DNA of 64,000 bases. Source: Streptomyces thermodiastaticus (GTDB taxonomy: Bacteria; Actinomycetota; Actinomycetes; Streptomycetales; Streptomycetaceae). The notes under the pieces are model-generated. The model was not told the origin of the DNA, did not search any database, and worked only from the letters and a program-made list of their open reading frames with translations. Below are positions 35,478 through 47,309 of this stretch, piece by piece. The translations under genes and the position numbers were made by a program. The stretch spans positions 1 through 64,000 of the forward strand of contig NZ_BNBV01000021.1 of assembly GCF_014656135.1 (NCBI RefSeq). The letters run 5' to 3'. Positions within the stretch are counted from its first letter, which is position 1; each line of letters opens with the position of its first letter.

Positions 35478-36359
35478 TCAGCAGAGCATCCGCAGCGCAC
35501 CCGGCAGCACCCGGGCCGTGACCGGCAGGACGGCGTCGACCTCGCCGTCGGCGCCCCAGGGCACGGCCCGGTCGGCTTCGATCCGGACCGTGCGGCCGCG
35601 CAGCACCCGCACCTCGGGCCGAGCCAGGTGCCGGCCGGTCTTCAGCTCGTTCATCAGCGCGAAGAACAGCCGGCGCGGCGCGGCGGCGATCAGCACCACG
35701 TCGAGCACCCCGTCGTCGACGCGGGCGCCGGGGGCGATCATCCGGCCGGACCCGTAGTAGGCGGAGTTGGCGGCCACGACGGTGTATCCGCGATGACGGT
35801 GCACGGTGCCGTCGACGGTGATCCGGTAGCCGGCGTGCCGCCAGCCGGCCACGGCCCGCAGCCCGCCCGCGTAGTACGAGGCCGCGCCGCGCAGCAGCCG
35901 GGCACGGTTGGCGTACCGGTTGGCGAGCGCGTCGACGCCCGCGTAGACACTGCCCAGGACCACGGTCCGGGGCCCTCCGTCGCGCCGCACCTCTATGGTG
36001 TCCACCGCTTTCGGCTCGTGCCCCAGCAGGATGCGGGCCAGCGCCGGCGGGTCGTGGGGCAGCCCCAGGGCGCGGGCGAAGTCGTTGCCGCGTCCGGCGG
36101 GGATGAGCCCGAGGACGGTGCCGGTGCCGCTGAGCGCCCCGCCGATCCCGCCGGCGATGCCGTCACCGCCCACGGCCAGGACGATGCGGCCGCGGTCGCC
36201 GGCCCGGCGGGCGAGGTCCTGGGCGTGGGTGAGGCTGCGGCTGTGCACGGTCTCCAGCCCGGCGCCCGCCTGCCGCAGCAGCCGGCCCACCCCCAGCAGC
36301 GCACCGGCCCCCGTGGCCGCGCCCGCCGTGGGATTGACGATGGCGGTGAACTGTCGCAA
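35478..36359 (-). CDS. Diacylglycerol/lipid kinase family protein
   Basis: A 293-aa lipid kinase (DAGK catalytic-domain family) that phosphorylates a diacylglycerol-type lipid at the membrane. Motifs are the N-terminal FTAIVNPTAG, the nucleotide-binding AVGGDGIAGGIGG and the PAGRGNDFARALGLP block; a second beta domain ends in the VPWGADGEVD segment. TTG 36359 is preferred because GGGAG lies 8 bases upstream and it starts at the conserved MRQFTAIVNP; an upstream ATG (36446) would add an Arg/Pro-rich leader. Confidence 0.88.
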   Translation of the reverse strand: MRQFTAIVNPTAGAATGAGALLGVGRLLRQAGAGLETVHSRSLTHAQDLARRAGDRGRIVLAVGGDGIAGGIGGALSGTGTVLGLIPAGRGNDFARALGLPHDPPALARILLGHEPKAVDTIEVRRDGGPRTVVLGSVYAGVDALANRYANRARLLRGAASYYAGGLRAVAGWRHAGYRITVDGTVHRHRGYTVVAANSAYYGSGRMIAPGARVDDGVLDVVLIAAAPRRLFFALMNELKTGRHLARPEVRVLRGRTVRIEADRAVPWGADGEVDAVLPVTARVLPGALRMLC

Positions 36360-36655
36360 CGGCAGATCTCCCGGGCGGCGCGGACGTGGGCGGGCAGCGG
36401 TGCGCCGGGCGGGCGGAGGCTCGATGCACGAACTCCCGTGCCCCATGCCGTCCGCGGGGCGCGGTCCGGTCGCACGGCCGTTGCACTGTCGCAGATGACG
36501 GCGGTCCGTCACAAGATCTCGGGAGGCCGGTTGGTGCGGCGTTCGCTGCGGTGACCGCTCCGGAGCTGCCGCCGGGCCGCAGCACCCGGATGCCGCGGAC
36601 GGCACCAACGGTGTGCCCGTGCCCCGGCCGGGGTGCCGGTCAGCCCGGCCTGCGC

Positions 36656-37234
36656 TCAGGCTGCCAGGGAGGTGCCCGGGGTGAGGTGGTCGAGGAGCTG
36701 GGTGCGGTGCAGGGAGGCGACGGGGGCCGTCAGGTCGGGGTGACGCAGCAGGGCGGCGGCACGGGCGTCGCGGTCGTCCGGGGCGAGCAGACGCCGGAAC
36801 TCGACGAACGCGGCGACCGGGTGGCCGCTGTCGGTGAGCGTGGCCACCGCGCGCTCGGCCAGGCCGGGTTCGGTGAGCAGGCAGACCGCCCAGCTGGCGA
36901 CGACCTCGTCCACCCAGGTGCGCCAGGCGTACGCCTGAGAGTCCTGCTCGATGCCGTCGGCGCCGGTGATCCAGTCGAGCCGGGCGGATCCGCCGGCGCC
37001 CGCCATCCCGACGAGGGCGGCGTCCATGGGCGTCGGGTAGCGCAGCCAGGCCGCGGCCGTCACCGCCTGGCGGGCCTGGACCTCGCACAGGGCGGACGCG
37101 AGCGCCCCGCCGGTGGCGGGGTACGCGCTGGTCAGCCATCGGGTGGTCGCGGCGATCAGGGGGGAGAGGTCTTCGAGCACTGCCGGGCCGTTCGGACTGT
37201 CCCCGCGTTCCGCGGTCCGCGGCGGTGCGGACAC
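36656..37234 (-). CDS. Conserved hypothetical protein
   Basis: A 192-aa soluble, mainly helical protein that I do not recognise. It contains WLTSAYPATGGALASALCE and ARQAVTAAAWLRYPTP and ends with HRTQLLDHLTPGTSLAA. Base composition is like that of its neighbours. The start is uncertain: GTG 37234 opens the frame and GTG 37180 would remove 18 residues; neither has a good ribosome site. It lies between the lipid kinase and the catalase on the same strand. Confidence 0.55.
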   Translation of the reverse strand: MSAPPRTAERGDSPNGPAVLEDLSPLIAATTRWLTSAYPATGGALASALCEVQARQAVTAAAWLRYPTPMDAALVGMAGAGGSARLDWITGADGIEQDSQAYAWRTWVDEVVASWAVCLLTEPGLAERAVATLTDSGHPVAAFVEFRRLLAPDDRDARAAALLRHPDLTAPVASLHRTQLLDHLTPGTSLAA

Positions 37235-37421
37235 CCGGGTGCGGGGGCGACGGATTCACAAGGACGTCCGCCACGGTAGTCCGCACCCCGCGCCCGGCAG
37301 TGTGGCCCAGACCTCTTCCGAAAGGTGGCATCTGCCACATTCATCCGCCGGTCGTCGTTCATCCGCCAGTCGTCGCGGCCGGGCGGCCGGTGAGAGGCCA
37401 GGGCCCTGGGCAGGGTGCCGG

Positions 37422-39699
<2,278 letters not shown>

Positions 39700-40065
39700 C
39701 GCTGCTGTTCCTCCGCTGGTGGCCGCGTGCGGTGTGCCGCGCCACGGCCTCGTGCTGTCCGGTTGCCGGTCGTATGCCGTCGGCCGCCCGCCGTCCGGTC
39801 CGCGGCGGGGCGTGCTCCGTGGGGCTCGTGTGCGGGCCGGTCCTGGGCGGCTCCCGGCGCCGAGTGCCCCGCGATGCCGGTCCCGATGCGGGCGGGAACC
39901 GGGGGCGTCGTCGCTCCCGTACGGGGTCTGCGGGGCGCATGGCCGTCCTGTGCGCCGGCGCGGACCGCGTCCGGCTCGCCGCCGGGGAGCCGGCTCTCAG
40001 CCGGGAGGCCGCCGGCCGCCCGGGGGCCGGCGTCCGGGCGGTGGCGCGCCCTCTACCCTGGGGCC
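39700..40065. other. Divergent intergenic region, no gene seen
   Basis: These 366 bases separate katE (minus) from the phosphatase gene (plus) and must hold both promoters. Open frames across it lack ribosome sites or family resemblance. I find no clear operator or terminator. Confidence 0.5.
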
Positions 40066-40530
40066 GTGCACATCTGTTTCGTCTGCAGCGGGAACATCTG
40101 CCGGTCGCCGTCAGCGGCCCTGGTCTTCGGCGAGCATCTGCGCCGGGCGGGGCTGGCGGAGTCGGTGCGGGTCACCAGCGCCGGGATCGGCCCCTGGCAT
40201 GTCGGGGAGTCCATCGACGAGCGGGCCGCCGAGGTGCTGGCCCGGCACGGCTACCCCGTGGAGCACGTCGCCGCGCAGGTGGGCGACGGCCATCTGGACG
40301 CCGACCTGCTCCTGGCCATGGACCGCGGCCACGAGAAGGCCCTGCGCCGCCTCGTCGACGACCCGTCCCGGGTGCGGATGCTGCGCTCCTTCGACCCGGA
40401 GGCCACCGGCGACCTGGACGTGCCCGACCCGTACTACGGCGGCCCCGAGGGGTTCGAGGAGGTGCTGGGCTTGATCGAGGCCGCGGTGCCCGGCCTGCTC
40501 GCCTGGGTCCGCGAGCAGCTGCCGTCGTGA
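40066..40530 (+). CDS. Low-molecular-weight protein-tyrosine phosphatase
   Basis: A 154-aa LMW-PTP. The P-loop CSGNICRS gives C7-x5-R13 right after the start, and the general acid Asp lies in DVPDPYYGG. GTG 40066 is the only start that puts the P-loop in its usual place. The stop overlaps the start of the fructosamine-kinase gene (GTGA). LMW-PTPs coupled to fructosamine kinases are known to dephosphorylate ribulosamine/erythrulosamine phosphates, so a metabolic rather than signalling role is likely here. Confidence 0.93.
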   Translation: MHICFVCSGNICRSPSAALVFGEHLRRAGLAESVRVTSAGIGPWHVGESIDERAAEVLARHGYPVEHVAAQVGDGHLDADLLLAMDRGHEKALRRLVDDPSRVRMLRSFDPEATGDLDVPDPYYGGPEGFEEVLGLIEAAVPGLLAWVREQLPS

Positions 40531-41414
40531 CCGCGGGCCGGTCCGGCGACGCGCCCGCCGCCCCGTCCGGCCCGCAGGCCGCGGCGTCCCGTGTCACCGT
40601 GCGTGCCGTGACCGCGTCGCGCCCGCTGACCGCGACGCTCACCGAGGTGTCGCTGGACGACGGCCACGTGGTCATGGTCAAGCGCGGCGACCAGCCGGAC
40701 GCCCTGCGCGCGGAGGCCGCGGGCCTGCGCTGGCTGGCCGCCGCCGGCACGGTGCGCATCCCCCGGGTCCACGGGCACGACGGGCGCTGGCTGGTGACCG
40801 ACCGCGTCCCGGACGGCCGGCCGAGCGAGCGGGCCGCGCTGCGGTTCGGCCGTGACCTCGCCGCGCTGCACCTGTCCGGGGCGCCCGCCTTCGGTTCGCC
40901 GCCTCCGGGCGGATGCGAGGACGCGTACATCGGGCTCGCCCCGATGCGCAACGCCACCGGCGACGACTGGCCCCGCTGGTACGCGGAGCACCGGGTGCTG
41001 CCCTATCTGCGCCGCGCGGTCGACGACGGTGTGCTGCGCCCGGCCGAGGCGGCCGTGATCGAGGACGTCCTGGAGCGGCTGCCCGAGCTGGCCGGGCCCG
41101 CCGAACCGCCCGCGCGGCTGCACGGCGACCTGTGGAACGGCAACGTCCTGTGGGGTGCGGACGGGCACGTCCATCTGATCGATCCGGCCGCGCACGGCGG
41201 TCACCGGGAGACCGACCTGGCCATGCTCCACCTCTTCGGCTGCCCGCATCTTCAGCGGGTGCTGGACGGCTACCAGGAGGTCGCGCCGCCGGCCGACGGC
41301 TGGCGGGAGCGGATCGGGCTGCACCAGCTGTTCCCGCTGCTGGTGCACGCGGTGCTGTTCGGACGCGGGTACGCCGAGCAGGCGCTCGCGGCGGCCCGCA
41401 CCGCCCTTCGCTGA
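40527..41414 (+). CDS. Fructosamine kinase family protein (ketosamine 3-kinase)
   Basis: Phosphorylates sugar adducts on protein amines, starting deglycation. The 295-aa APH-like kinase has a Lys in VVMVKRGDQPDALRAEAAGLRWL, the catalytic loop LHGDLWNGNVLW and the metal-binding IDPAAHGGHRETDLAM. GTG 40527 overlaps the phosphatase stop. Bacterial members usually act on ribulosamines and erythrulosamines rather than fructosamines. The family resemblance is clear; the substrate is inferred from the neighbour. Confidence 0.9.
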   Translation: MTAGRSGDAPAAPSGPQAAASRVTVRAVTASRPLTATLTEVSLDDGHVVMVKRGDQPDALRAEAAGLRWLAAAGTVRIPRVHGHDGRWLVTDRVPDGRPSERAALRFGRDLAALHLSGAPAFGSPPPGGCEDAYIGLAPMRNATGDDWPRWYAEHRVLPYLRRAVDDGVLRPAEAAVIEDVLERLPELAGPAEPPARLHGDLWNGNVLWGADGHVHLIDPAAHGGHRETDLAMLHLFGCPHLQRVLDGYQEVAPPADGWRERIGLHQLFPLLVHAVLFGRGYAEQALAAARTALR

Positions 41415-41514
41415 CCGCCGGCCGCCCGGGGCGGCCCGCCCGGACCCGCGGCCGTGCCGCCGGGCGGATGCGGCCGCCCTCGCCGTACGGGCCCGGGCGG
41501 GGTAGACATGGCTC

Positions 41515-44316
41515 ATGGTGCGACTTCCGGGGCGTTCCGGCACACGGCCGGAACGCCGTCCGGGCGGCCGGCGCCCGTGGCAGGCGTCCGGCGCCGCCGT
41601 GCGGGCCCGTGCGTGCGCCGAGCGGCGCCGGGCCGCCGACGACGCGGCCTCCGGCGGGCGGTCCGGCAGGCTGCGTCCGGCCCTGCGCCGGCGCACCGTG
41701 GCCGGCCAGGTGTTCGTCCTGCAGGTCCCGATCGTGCTGCTGCTCGTCCTGGCGGCCGCGGTGGCGCTGGTGCTGCAGGTGGAGCACGACGGCACGCAGG
41801 AGGCGCGTCGTCGGTCGCTCGCCGTGGCGGCCGCCTTCGCCCACTCCCCCGGCGTCGCCGCCGCGTTCACCGCGCCGGACCCGACGGCCGAGCTCCAGCC
41901 CCGGACGGAGGCCATCCGCACACAGGCACGCGTCGACTTCGTCACGGTGCTGAGCACCAGTGGGGTCCGCTACACCCATCCGGTGCCGGAGCAGATCGGC
42001 CGGCAGTTCGTCGGCCACTTCGAGCCCGCGGTGCACGGCCGCACCGTGGTGGAGGAGGTCCACGGGGCCCTCGGGCCCCTGGTGCAGGCGGTGGTGCCGA
42101 TCCGGGCGGCGGACGGCACCGTGGTGGGGGTGGTGGCGGCCGGAGTCACCACCGCACGGGTGGGCGGCCTGGCCGAGCGGCAGCTGCCCGTCGTCCTGGC
42201 GGCGGCCGGCGCCGGACTGGCGCTGGCCACGGCGGGCACCGCGCTGGTCGGCAGACGGCTGCTGCGCCAGACCCACGGGCTGGGGCCGGGCGAGATGACC
42301 CGCATGTACGAGCACCACGACGCGGTGCTGCACTCGGTGCGGGAGGGTGTGATCATCGTCGGCGCGGACGGCGGACTGGTCCTCGCCAACGACGAGGCGC
42401 ACCGTCTGCTCGGCCTGCCCGAGGACGCCGAGGGGCGCCGGGTGTCCGATCTCGGTCTGGACCCGGAGATCGCCGGTCTGCTGGTCTCGGGACGCATCGC
42501 GACGGACGAGGTCCACCTGGTCGGCGACCGGCTGCTGGCGGTCAGCCAGCGGCCCACCGATGCGGGCGGCGGCCCGTCGGGCAGCGTGGCCACCCTGCGC
42601 GACTCCACGGAACTGCGCGCGCTGTCCGGCCGCGCGGAACAGGCCCGTGAGCGGCTGAGCCTGCTCTACGACGCCGGGGTGGCCGTGGGCACCAGCCTGG
42701 ACGTGCGGCGCACCGCGCAGGAGCTGGTCCGGGTGGCGGTGCCGCGTTTCGCGGACTTCGCCACGGTGGATCTGTACGACGCGGTGCTGCGCGGCGACGA
42801 TCCCGACCAGGGGTCCGTGCTGCGGCGCACGGCGTCCGCCGGCGTCCGCGACGACGCCCCGCTGTACCCGGTGGGCCAGGAGATCCGCATCGCGCCCCTC
42901 TCCCCGCAGGCGGACAGTCTGCGCACCCGCCGGCCCGTCCTGGAGCCCCGTCTGGAGGCAGCCCCGGGCTGGCCGGCCCTGGATCCGGAGAGGGCCGACC
43001 GGGTCGTGGCATACGGCATCCATTCGCTGATCACGGTGCCGGTGCGGGCGGGGCCGGCGGTGCTGGGCCTGGTGAGTTTCTGGCGCGCCGAGCACCCCGA
43101 GCCGTTCGACGCCGAGGAGCTGGCGCTGGCCGAGGAGCTGGTCGCGCGGGCCGCGGTGGCGGTCGACAACGCCCGCCGGTACACCCGTGAGCACGGCATG
43201 GCCGTGACCCTGCAGCGCAGTCTGCTGCCGCGGACCCTGCCCGTGCAGAACGCCCTGGAGATCGCCTACCGCTATCTGCCCGCGCAGGCGGTGGGCGGTG
43301 ACTGGTTCGACGTGCTGCCGCTGCCGGGCGCGCGGGTGGCGCTGGTCGTCGGGGACGTCGTCGGGCACGGGCTGCACGCGGCGGCCACCATGGGCCGGCT
43401 GCGGACCGCGGTGCACAACTTCTCCTCGCTGGATCTTCCGCCCGAGGAACTGCTGGGGCTGCTGGACGAGCTGGTCGCGCGCATCGACCAGGACGAGCAG
43501 TCCGGCGGGCCGAGGGCGCCCGCCGTGGTGGGGGCGACGTGTCTGTACGCCGTCTACGAACCGGTCAGCCGCCGGTGTGCGCTGGCCCGCGCCGGTCATC
43601 CGCCGCCCGCGGTGGTCTCGCCGGACGGCGAGGTGACCTTCGCCGACGTGCCCGCCGGTCCGCCGCTGGGGCTGGGCGGCATGCCGTACGAGACGGCCGA
43701 GCTGGAACTGGCCGAGGGCAGCCGGCTGGTGCTGTACACCGACGGTCTGGTGGAGAACCGGCGGCAGGACATCGACACGGGCCTGGCCGAGCTGCGCACC
43801 CTGCTGGCCGCGGCGGGTCCGTCGCCGGAGGAGACGTGCCGGGCGGTCCTCGACGCCCGGCAGCCGCTGCGGGCACCCGACGACATCGCACTGCTGGTGG
43901 CCCGGACCCGGGCGCTGGGTCCCGGCCGGGTGGCCGAGCTGGACGTCGCGCCGGAGCCGTCGGCGGTCGGCGAGGTACGGGCCCGGGTGACCCGGCACCT
44001 GGTCGCGTGGGGTCTCGAGGAGCTGGCGTTCACCACGGAGCTGATCCTCAGCGAGCTGGTGACCAACGCGATCCGGTACGGCAGCCCGCCGATCCGGGTG
44101 CGGGTGCTGCGGGACCGGGCGCTGATCTGCGAGGTGTCCGACAGCAGCGCCACCTCGCCGCATCTGCGGTACGCCGCCTCCACCGACGAGGGCGGCCGGG
44201 GCCTGTTCCTCGTGGCGCAGACGGCCGAGCGCTGGGGCACCCGCTACACACGCTCCGGCAAGGTCATCTGGGCGGAGCAGCCGTTGCCCCTGGCCGCGGA
44301 GCTGCCCGTGCCGTGA
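41515..44316 (+). CDS. Multidomain sensor SpoIIE phosphatase with HATPase domain
   Basis: A 933-aa membrane protein. A basic N-terminus, TM1 (about residues 62-84), an extracytoplasmic Cache-like sensor (about 90-210, TVLSTSGVRYTHPVPEQIG) and TM2 (about 218-238) come first. A PAS domain (about 255-350), a GAF domain (about 385-560), a SpoIIE/PPM phosphatase (about 575-795; GGDWFDVLP, GDVVGHGLHA, AGHPPPAV, YTDGLVENRRQDID) and a C-terminal RsbW-like HATPase (about 805-925; LILSELVTNAIRYG) follow. The last two suggest that one protein holds both the phosphatase and the kinase side of a partner switch. Confidence 0.92.
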   Translation: MVRLPGRSGTRPERRPGGRRPWQASGAAVRARACAERRRAADDAASGGRSGRLRPALRRRTVAGQVFVLQVPIVLLLVLAAAVALVLQVEHDGTQEARRRSLAVAAAFAHSPGVAAAFTAPDPTAELQPRTEAIRTQARVDFVTVLSTSGVRYTHPVPEQIGRQFVGHFEPAVHGRTVVEEVHGALGPLVQAVVPIRAADGTVVGVVAAGVTTARVGGLAERQLPVVLAAAGAGLALATAGTALVGRRLLRQTHGLGPGEMTRMYEHHDAVLHSVREGVIIVGADGGLVLANDEAHRLLGLPEDAEGRRVSDLGLDPEIAGLLVSGRIATDEVHLVGDRLLAVSQRPTDAGGGPSGSVATLRDSTELRALSGRAEQARERLSLLYDAGVAVGTSLDVRRTAQELVRVAVPRFADFATVDLYDAVLRGDDPDQGSVLRRTASAGVRDDAPLYPVGQEIRIAPLSPQADSLRTRRPVLEPRLEAAPGWPALDPERADRVVAYGIHSLITVPVRAGPAVLGLVSFWRAEHPEPFDAEELALAEELVARAAVAVDNARRYTREHGMAVTLQRSLLPRTLPVQNALEIAYRYLPAQAVGGDWFDVLPLPGARVALVVGDVVGHGLHAAATMGRLRTAVHNFSSLDLPPEELLGLLDELVARIDQDEQSGGPRAPAVVGATCLYAVYEPVSRRCALARAGHPPPAVVSPDGEVTFADVPAGPPLGLGGMPYETAELELAEGSRLVLYTDGLVENRRQDIDTGLAELRTLLAAAGPSPEETCRAVLDARQPLRAPDDIALLVARTRALGPGRVAELDVAPEPSAVGEVRARVTRHLVAWGLEELAFTTELILSELVTNAIRYGSPPIRVRVLRDRALICEVSDSSATSPHLRYAASTDEGGRGLFLVAQTAERWGTRYTRSGKVIWAEQPLPLAAELPVP

Positions 44317-44433
44317 CACGTGACACCTGGTGCGGGCGGCCGGCACGTGACATGTGTGCGGGCGGCGGGGCAGGTGGAGGCCCGGGGCCTGTCGTGGGTC
44401 CCGGGCCGCCAAGTGCGGGTGTCAGGTGTACGT

Positions 44434-44670
44434 TCAGGCGGCGCCCAGCCGAGTGCTCAGCAGGGCCTTGCCGAGTTCGGCACCCTTGCGGCTGTCGGCC
44501 TGGGCCTTGAGGAACAGCTCCGTCAGTTCGTTGTCGCCGTCCCGTTCCGCGTCCTGGATGTACTGCTCGAGCCGGAGCGCGTTGCTCAGGCAGGACTCCA
44601 CGTACCAGATGAGGTTGTAGTCCTTGTCCCGTGTGCCGGTGACGTGACCGGTCTCGGCACTGATCGTCAT
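44434..44670 (-). CDS. Small conserved helical protein
   Basis: A 78-aa acidic, all-helical protein (DKDYNLIWYVESCLSNALR, then ERDGDNELTELFLKAQADS). GGAGG lies 5 bases before ATG 44670. It resembles small conserved streptomycete proteins of unknown function; the two predicted long helices could form a ferritin-like hairpin, but no metal motif is clear. It is transcribed in the same direction as, and downstream of, the GH15 gene. Confidence 0.65.
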   Translation of the reverse strand: MTISAETGHVTGTRDKDYNLIWYVESCLSNALRLEQYIQDAERDGDNELTELFLKAQADSRKGAELGKALLSTRLGAA

Positions 44671-44748
44671 GCGGGCCTCCTGCTCGGTCGGATCGTGGAC
44701 TCGCGTCGTCGCGGGCCGGGTACCCCCGGCCCGCGGGCACACACCGTC

Positions 44749-46590
44749 TCAGCCCAGGGCGCGGTCGAGGTTGTAGGCGGCGCTGATCAAGGACAGGTGG
44801 GTGAAGGCCTGCGGGAAGTTGCCCTGCTGTTCGCCGGTGCGGCCGATCTCCTCGGCGTACAGGCCGAGATGGTTGGCGTAGGTGAGCATCTTCTCGAAGG
44901 CGAGCCGCGCCTCGTCGAGACGGCCGGCCCGGGTGAGGGCCTCCACGTACCAGAACGAGCAGATGGAGAACGTCCCCTCGTCGCCGTGCAGCCCGTCGGG
45001 GCTGGTGCGCGGGTCGTAGCGGTAGACGAGGGAGTCGGAGACCAGGTCCTCGGTGAGCGCGTCGAGCGTGGACAGCCACTTGGGGTCGGTGGGGGCGATG
45101 AACTTCGCCAGCGGCATCATCAGCACGGCGGCGTCCACCACCTCGCCGCCCTCGTACTGCACGAACGCCTGCCGCCGCTCGGACCAGCCGCGTTCCATGA
45201 TGCGGCGGTAGATCGCGTCCCGGGTCTGCCGCCAGTGCGGCAGATCGGCGGGCAGTCCCCGGTGGGTGGCGAGCCGGATGGCGCGTTCGATGGCGACCCA
45301 GCACATCAGCCGCGAGTACAGGAAGTTCTTCCGGCCGCCGCGGGTCTCCCACACCCCTTCGTCGGGCTGGTCCCAGTGCTCGCACACCCAGTGCACCAGC
45401 CGGCACACGTCGTCCCACTCGCCGCTGGAGATCGGGTGCGCCCACTTGTCGTAGAGGTAGATGGAGTCGATGAGCGCGCCGTAGATGTCCAGCTGGAGCT
45501 GGTCGGCGGCGGCGTTGCCGACGCGGACGGGGGCCGAGCCGTGGTGGCCGGTCAGGTGGGTCAGTTCCCGCTCGGGCAGATCGGTGCGGCCGTCGATGCC
45601 GTACATGATCTGCAAGGGGCCGTTGGCCTTGCCGTCGCCCGGGCTGATGTGGGAAGTGACGAAGCGCATGAACGCCTCGGCCTCGCCGCTGAAGCCGAGC
45701 CGCAGCAGCGCGTAGACGGCGAACGCGGCGTCCCGCACCCACACGTAGCGGTAGTCCCAGTTGCGCTCGCCGCCGATGCGTTCCGGCAGGCTGGTGGTGG
45801 GGGCGGCGACGATGGCGCCGGTGGGTGCGTAGGTGAGCAGCTTCAGGGTCAGCGCGGAACGGTGCACCATCTCCCGCCACCGCCCCCGGTAACGGGACTG
45901 TGCGAGCCACCGCCGCCAGTAGGCCACGGTGGCGTTGAACTGTGCCTCGGCCTCCAGGTGGGGGCACCGGCGCGGCGCCACGTCGCCGCCGATCTGGTCC
46001 AGGGCGAAGACGGCCGAGTCACCCTCGGACAGTTTGAAGTCCGCGCGCACGTCCGGCTCCTCGATCTCCAGGGGGACGGTGGCCGTGAGGGCGAGGGACA
46101 GTGAGGGCGACTCGAACAGGACCGCGCAGCCGTCGCTGCGGACGGTGTGCGCATCGGCGGCGTAGTGGAACCGGGGGGCGATCCGTGCCCGGAAGGACAG
46201 GGTGCCGCGCACGCACAGCACACGGCGGATGAGCCGGTGCCGGTCGGCCTCCCCCGGGATGCCCGTGGCGCCGGCCACCGGCATGAAGTCCTGGACCTCC
46301 CCGGCGCCTTCCTCGGTGTAGAACCGGGTGATCAGCACATTGGTGTCGGGGAAGTAGAACTGCTTGGTGCGGAGTGCTTCGGCAGCGGCGAGTTCGAAAC
46401 AGCCTCCGTGGTCGGCGTCCAGGATGGACGCGAAGACGCTCGGGGCGTCGAAGGCCGGGGGGCAGTACCAGTCGATCGTGCCGTCGCTGCCGACCAGGGC
46501 GACGGTGCGCAGGTCGCCGATGAGTCCGTGTTCGGCGATCGGCACATGCCGGCCGCCGTGGAAGGGCGGCAGGCCCGGGGATCCGGCCAT
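44749..46590 (-). CDS. GH15-family glycoside hydrolase (glucoamylase/trehalase-like)
   Basis: A 613-aa cytoplasmic enzyme of the bacterial GH15 group, whose actinobacterial members include trehalases and glucoamylases. The N-terminal beta domain begins PIAEHGLIGDLRTVALVGSD; the alpha-barrel contains GGERNWDYRYVWVRDAAF, GSAPVRVGNAAADQLQLDIYG and GEQQGNFPQAFTHLSLI near the C-terminus. No signal peptide is seen. ATG 46590 is preferred to the adjacent ATG 46593 because it lies 5 bases from GGAGG. Substrate not determinable from sequence. Confidence 0.9.
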   Translation of the reverse strand: MAGSPGLPPFHGGRHVPIAEHGLIGDLRTVALVGSDGTIDWYCPPAFDAPSVFASILDADHGGCFELAAAEALRTKQFYFPDTNVLITRFYTEEGAGEVQDFMPVAGATGIPGEADRHRLIRRVLCVRGTLSFRARIAPRFHYAADAHTVRSDGCAVLFESPSLSLALTATVPLEIEEPDVRADFKLSEGDSAVFALDQIGGDVAPRRCPHLEAEAQFNATVAYWRRWLAQSRYRGRWREMVHRSALTLKLLTYAPTGAIVAAPTTSLPERIGGERNWDYRYVWVRDAAFAVYALLRLGFSGEAEAFMRFVTSHISPGDGKANGPLQIMYGIDGRTDLPERELTHLTGHHGSAPVRVGNAAADQLQLDIYGALIDSIYLYDKWAHPISSGEWDDVCRLVHWVCEHWDQPDEGVWETRGGRKNFLYSRLMCWVAIERAIRLATHRGLPADLPHWRQTRDAIYRRIMERGWSERRQAFVQYEGGEVVDAAVLMMPLAKFIAPTDPKWLSTLDALTEDLVSDSLVYRYDPRTSPDGLHGDEGTFSICSFWYVEALTRAGRLDEARLAFEKMLTYANHLGLYAEEIGRTGEQQGNFPQAFTHLSLISAAYNLDRALG

Positions 46591-46845
46591 CATGGCCTCC
46601 CTGTGCGTCGGGTTCCTCCAGCTTAGGACGCCGGGCACCCGGGCGGCCGTGGCCGCGGGCGGGCGGTGCGGCGACGGGACGCGCAAGCCGCGGCGACGGG
46701 GGCGTGCGCGGCCGGTGCGGGCGCCGGCCGTTCCGGATGCAGTCGGCGGCGCGGCGGGCAATGGTGGGAGAAGGTTCCGGTCCCGCGACACGGTCGGCGC
46801 AGTCCGGAACCGGGCGGGGACCCGGCCCCGGAGCGAGGAGGACAC

Positions 46846-47049
46846 ATGTCGACATCACGACCCGAAGCATCCGGCAGGTCCGGGGGGTGCACCCCGGACG
46901 AGGTGCTCCACGCCCGCACCGGCAACGACGTCTCGCCCGAGGACGTCGTGCTGGCCGCGGGCCGGGACGTCACGCCGCAGAACCTGGAGTGGGCCAAGCG
47001 CAAGATCGAGAAAGAGGGTCCGGCTGCCCTGGACAAGCTGCTGCCGTAG
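46846..47049 (+). CDS. Small conserved hypothetical protein
   Basis: A 67-aa hydrophilic protein from ATG 46846, 4 bases after a strong GAGGAGGA ribosome site. The sequence reads CTPDEVLHARTGNDVSPEDVV and ends AKRKIEKEGPAALDKLLP. This kind of short protein recurs in streptomycetes; function unknown. Divergent from GH15. Confidence 0.65.
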   Translation: MSTSRPEASGRSGGCTPDEVLHARTGNDVSPEDVVLAAGRDVTPQNLEWAKRKIEKEGPAALDKLLP

Positions 47050-47226
47050 AACCGGCCCGCACACCTGCGGGCGCAAAGCGCCTAGGGGGCGGGCCCGGGT
47101 CGTCGAACCGGTACCCGCCCCTCCTGCTCGTCGCCTCGCCTTTTCCCTTCCCGCCGCGCCTGTCCGCGCCTGTCTCCTCCTGCCGCCTTGGCATCGTCCG
47201 GGTCGTCCCGCGCCGCACGGCTCGCG

Positions 47227-47270
47227 CGGTCCGCCGCGCCTCACCGCCCGCCCGGTCCGCCGCGCCTCAC
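47227..47270. repeat. Two 18-bp direct repeats in intergenic DNA
   Basis: CGGTCCGCCGCGCCTCAC occurs at 47227-47244 and 47253-47270 (26-base period), within a longer degenerate C-rich stretch up to about 47310. No gene is seen in 47050-47309. Confidence 0.7.
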
Positions 47271-47309
47271 GGCGCCCCGTCCCTCACGGCTCTCCCGGGC
47301 CGTCGCGCG

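Noticed and set aside
40678..44412. Minus-strand open frame of 1244 codons
   Set aside because: Antisense to the fructosamine kinase and SpoIIE genes; repetitive Arg/Pro/His composition and no domain.
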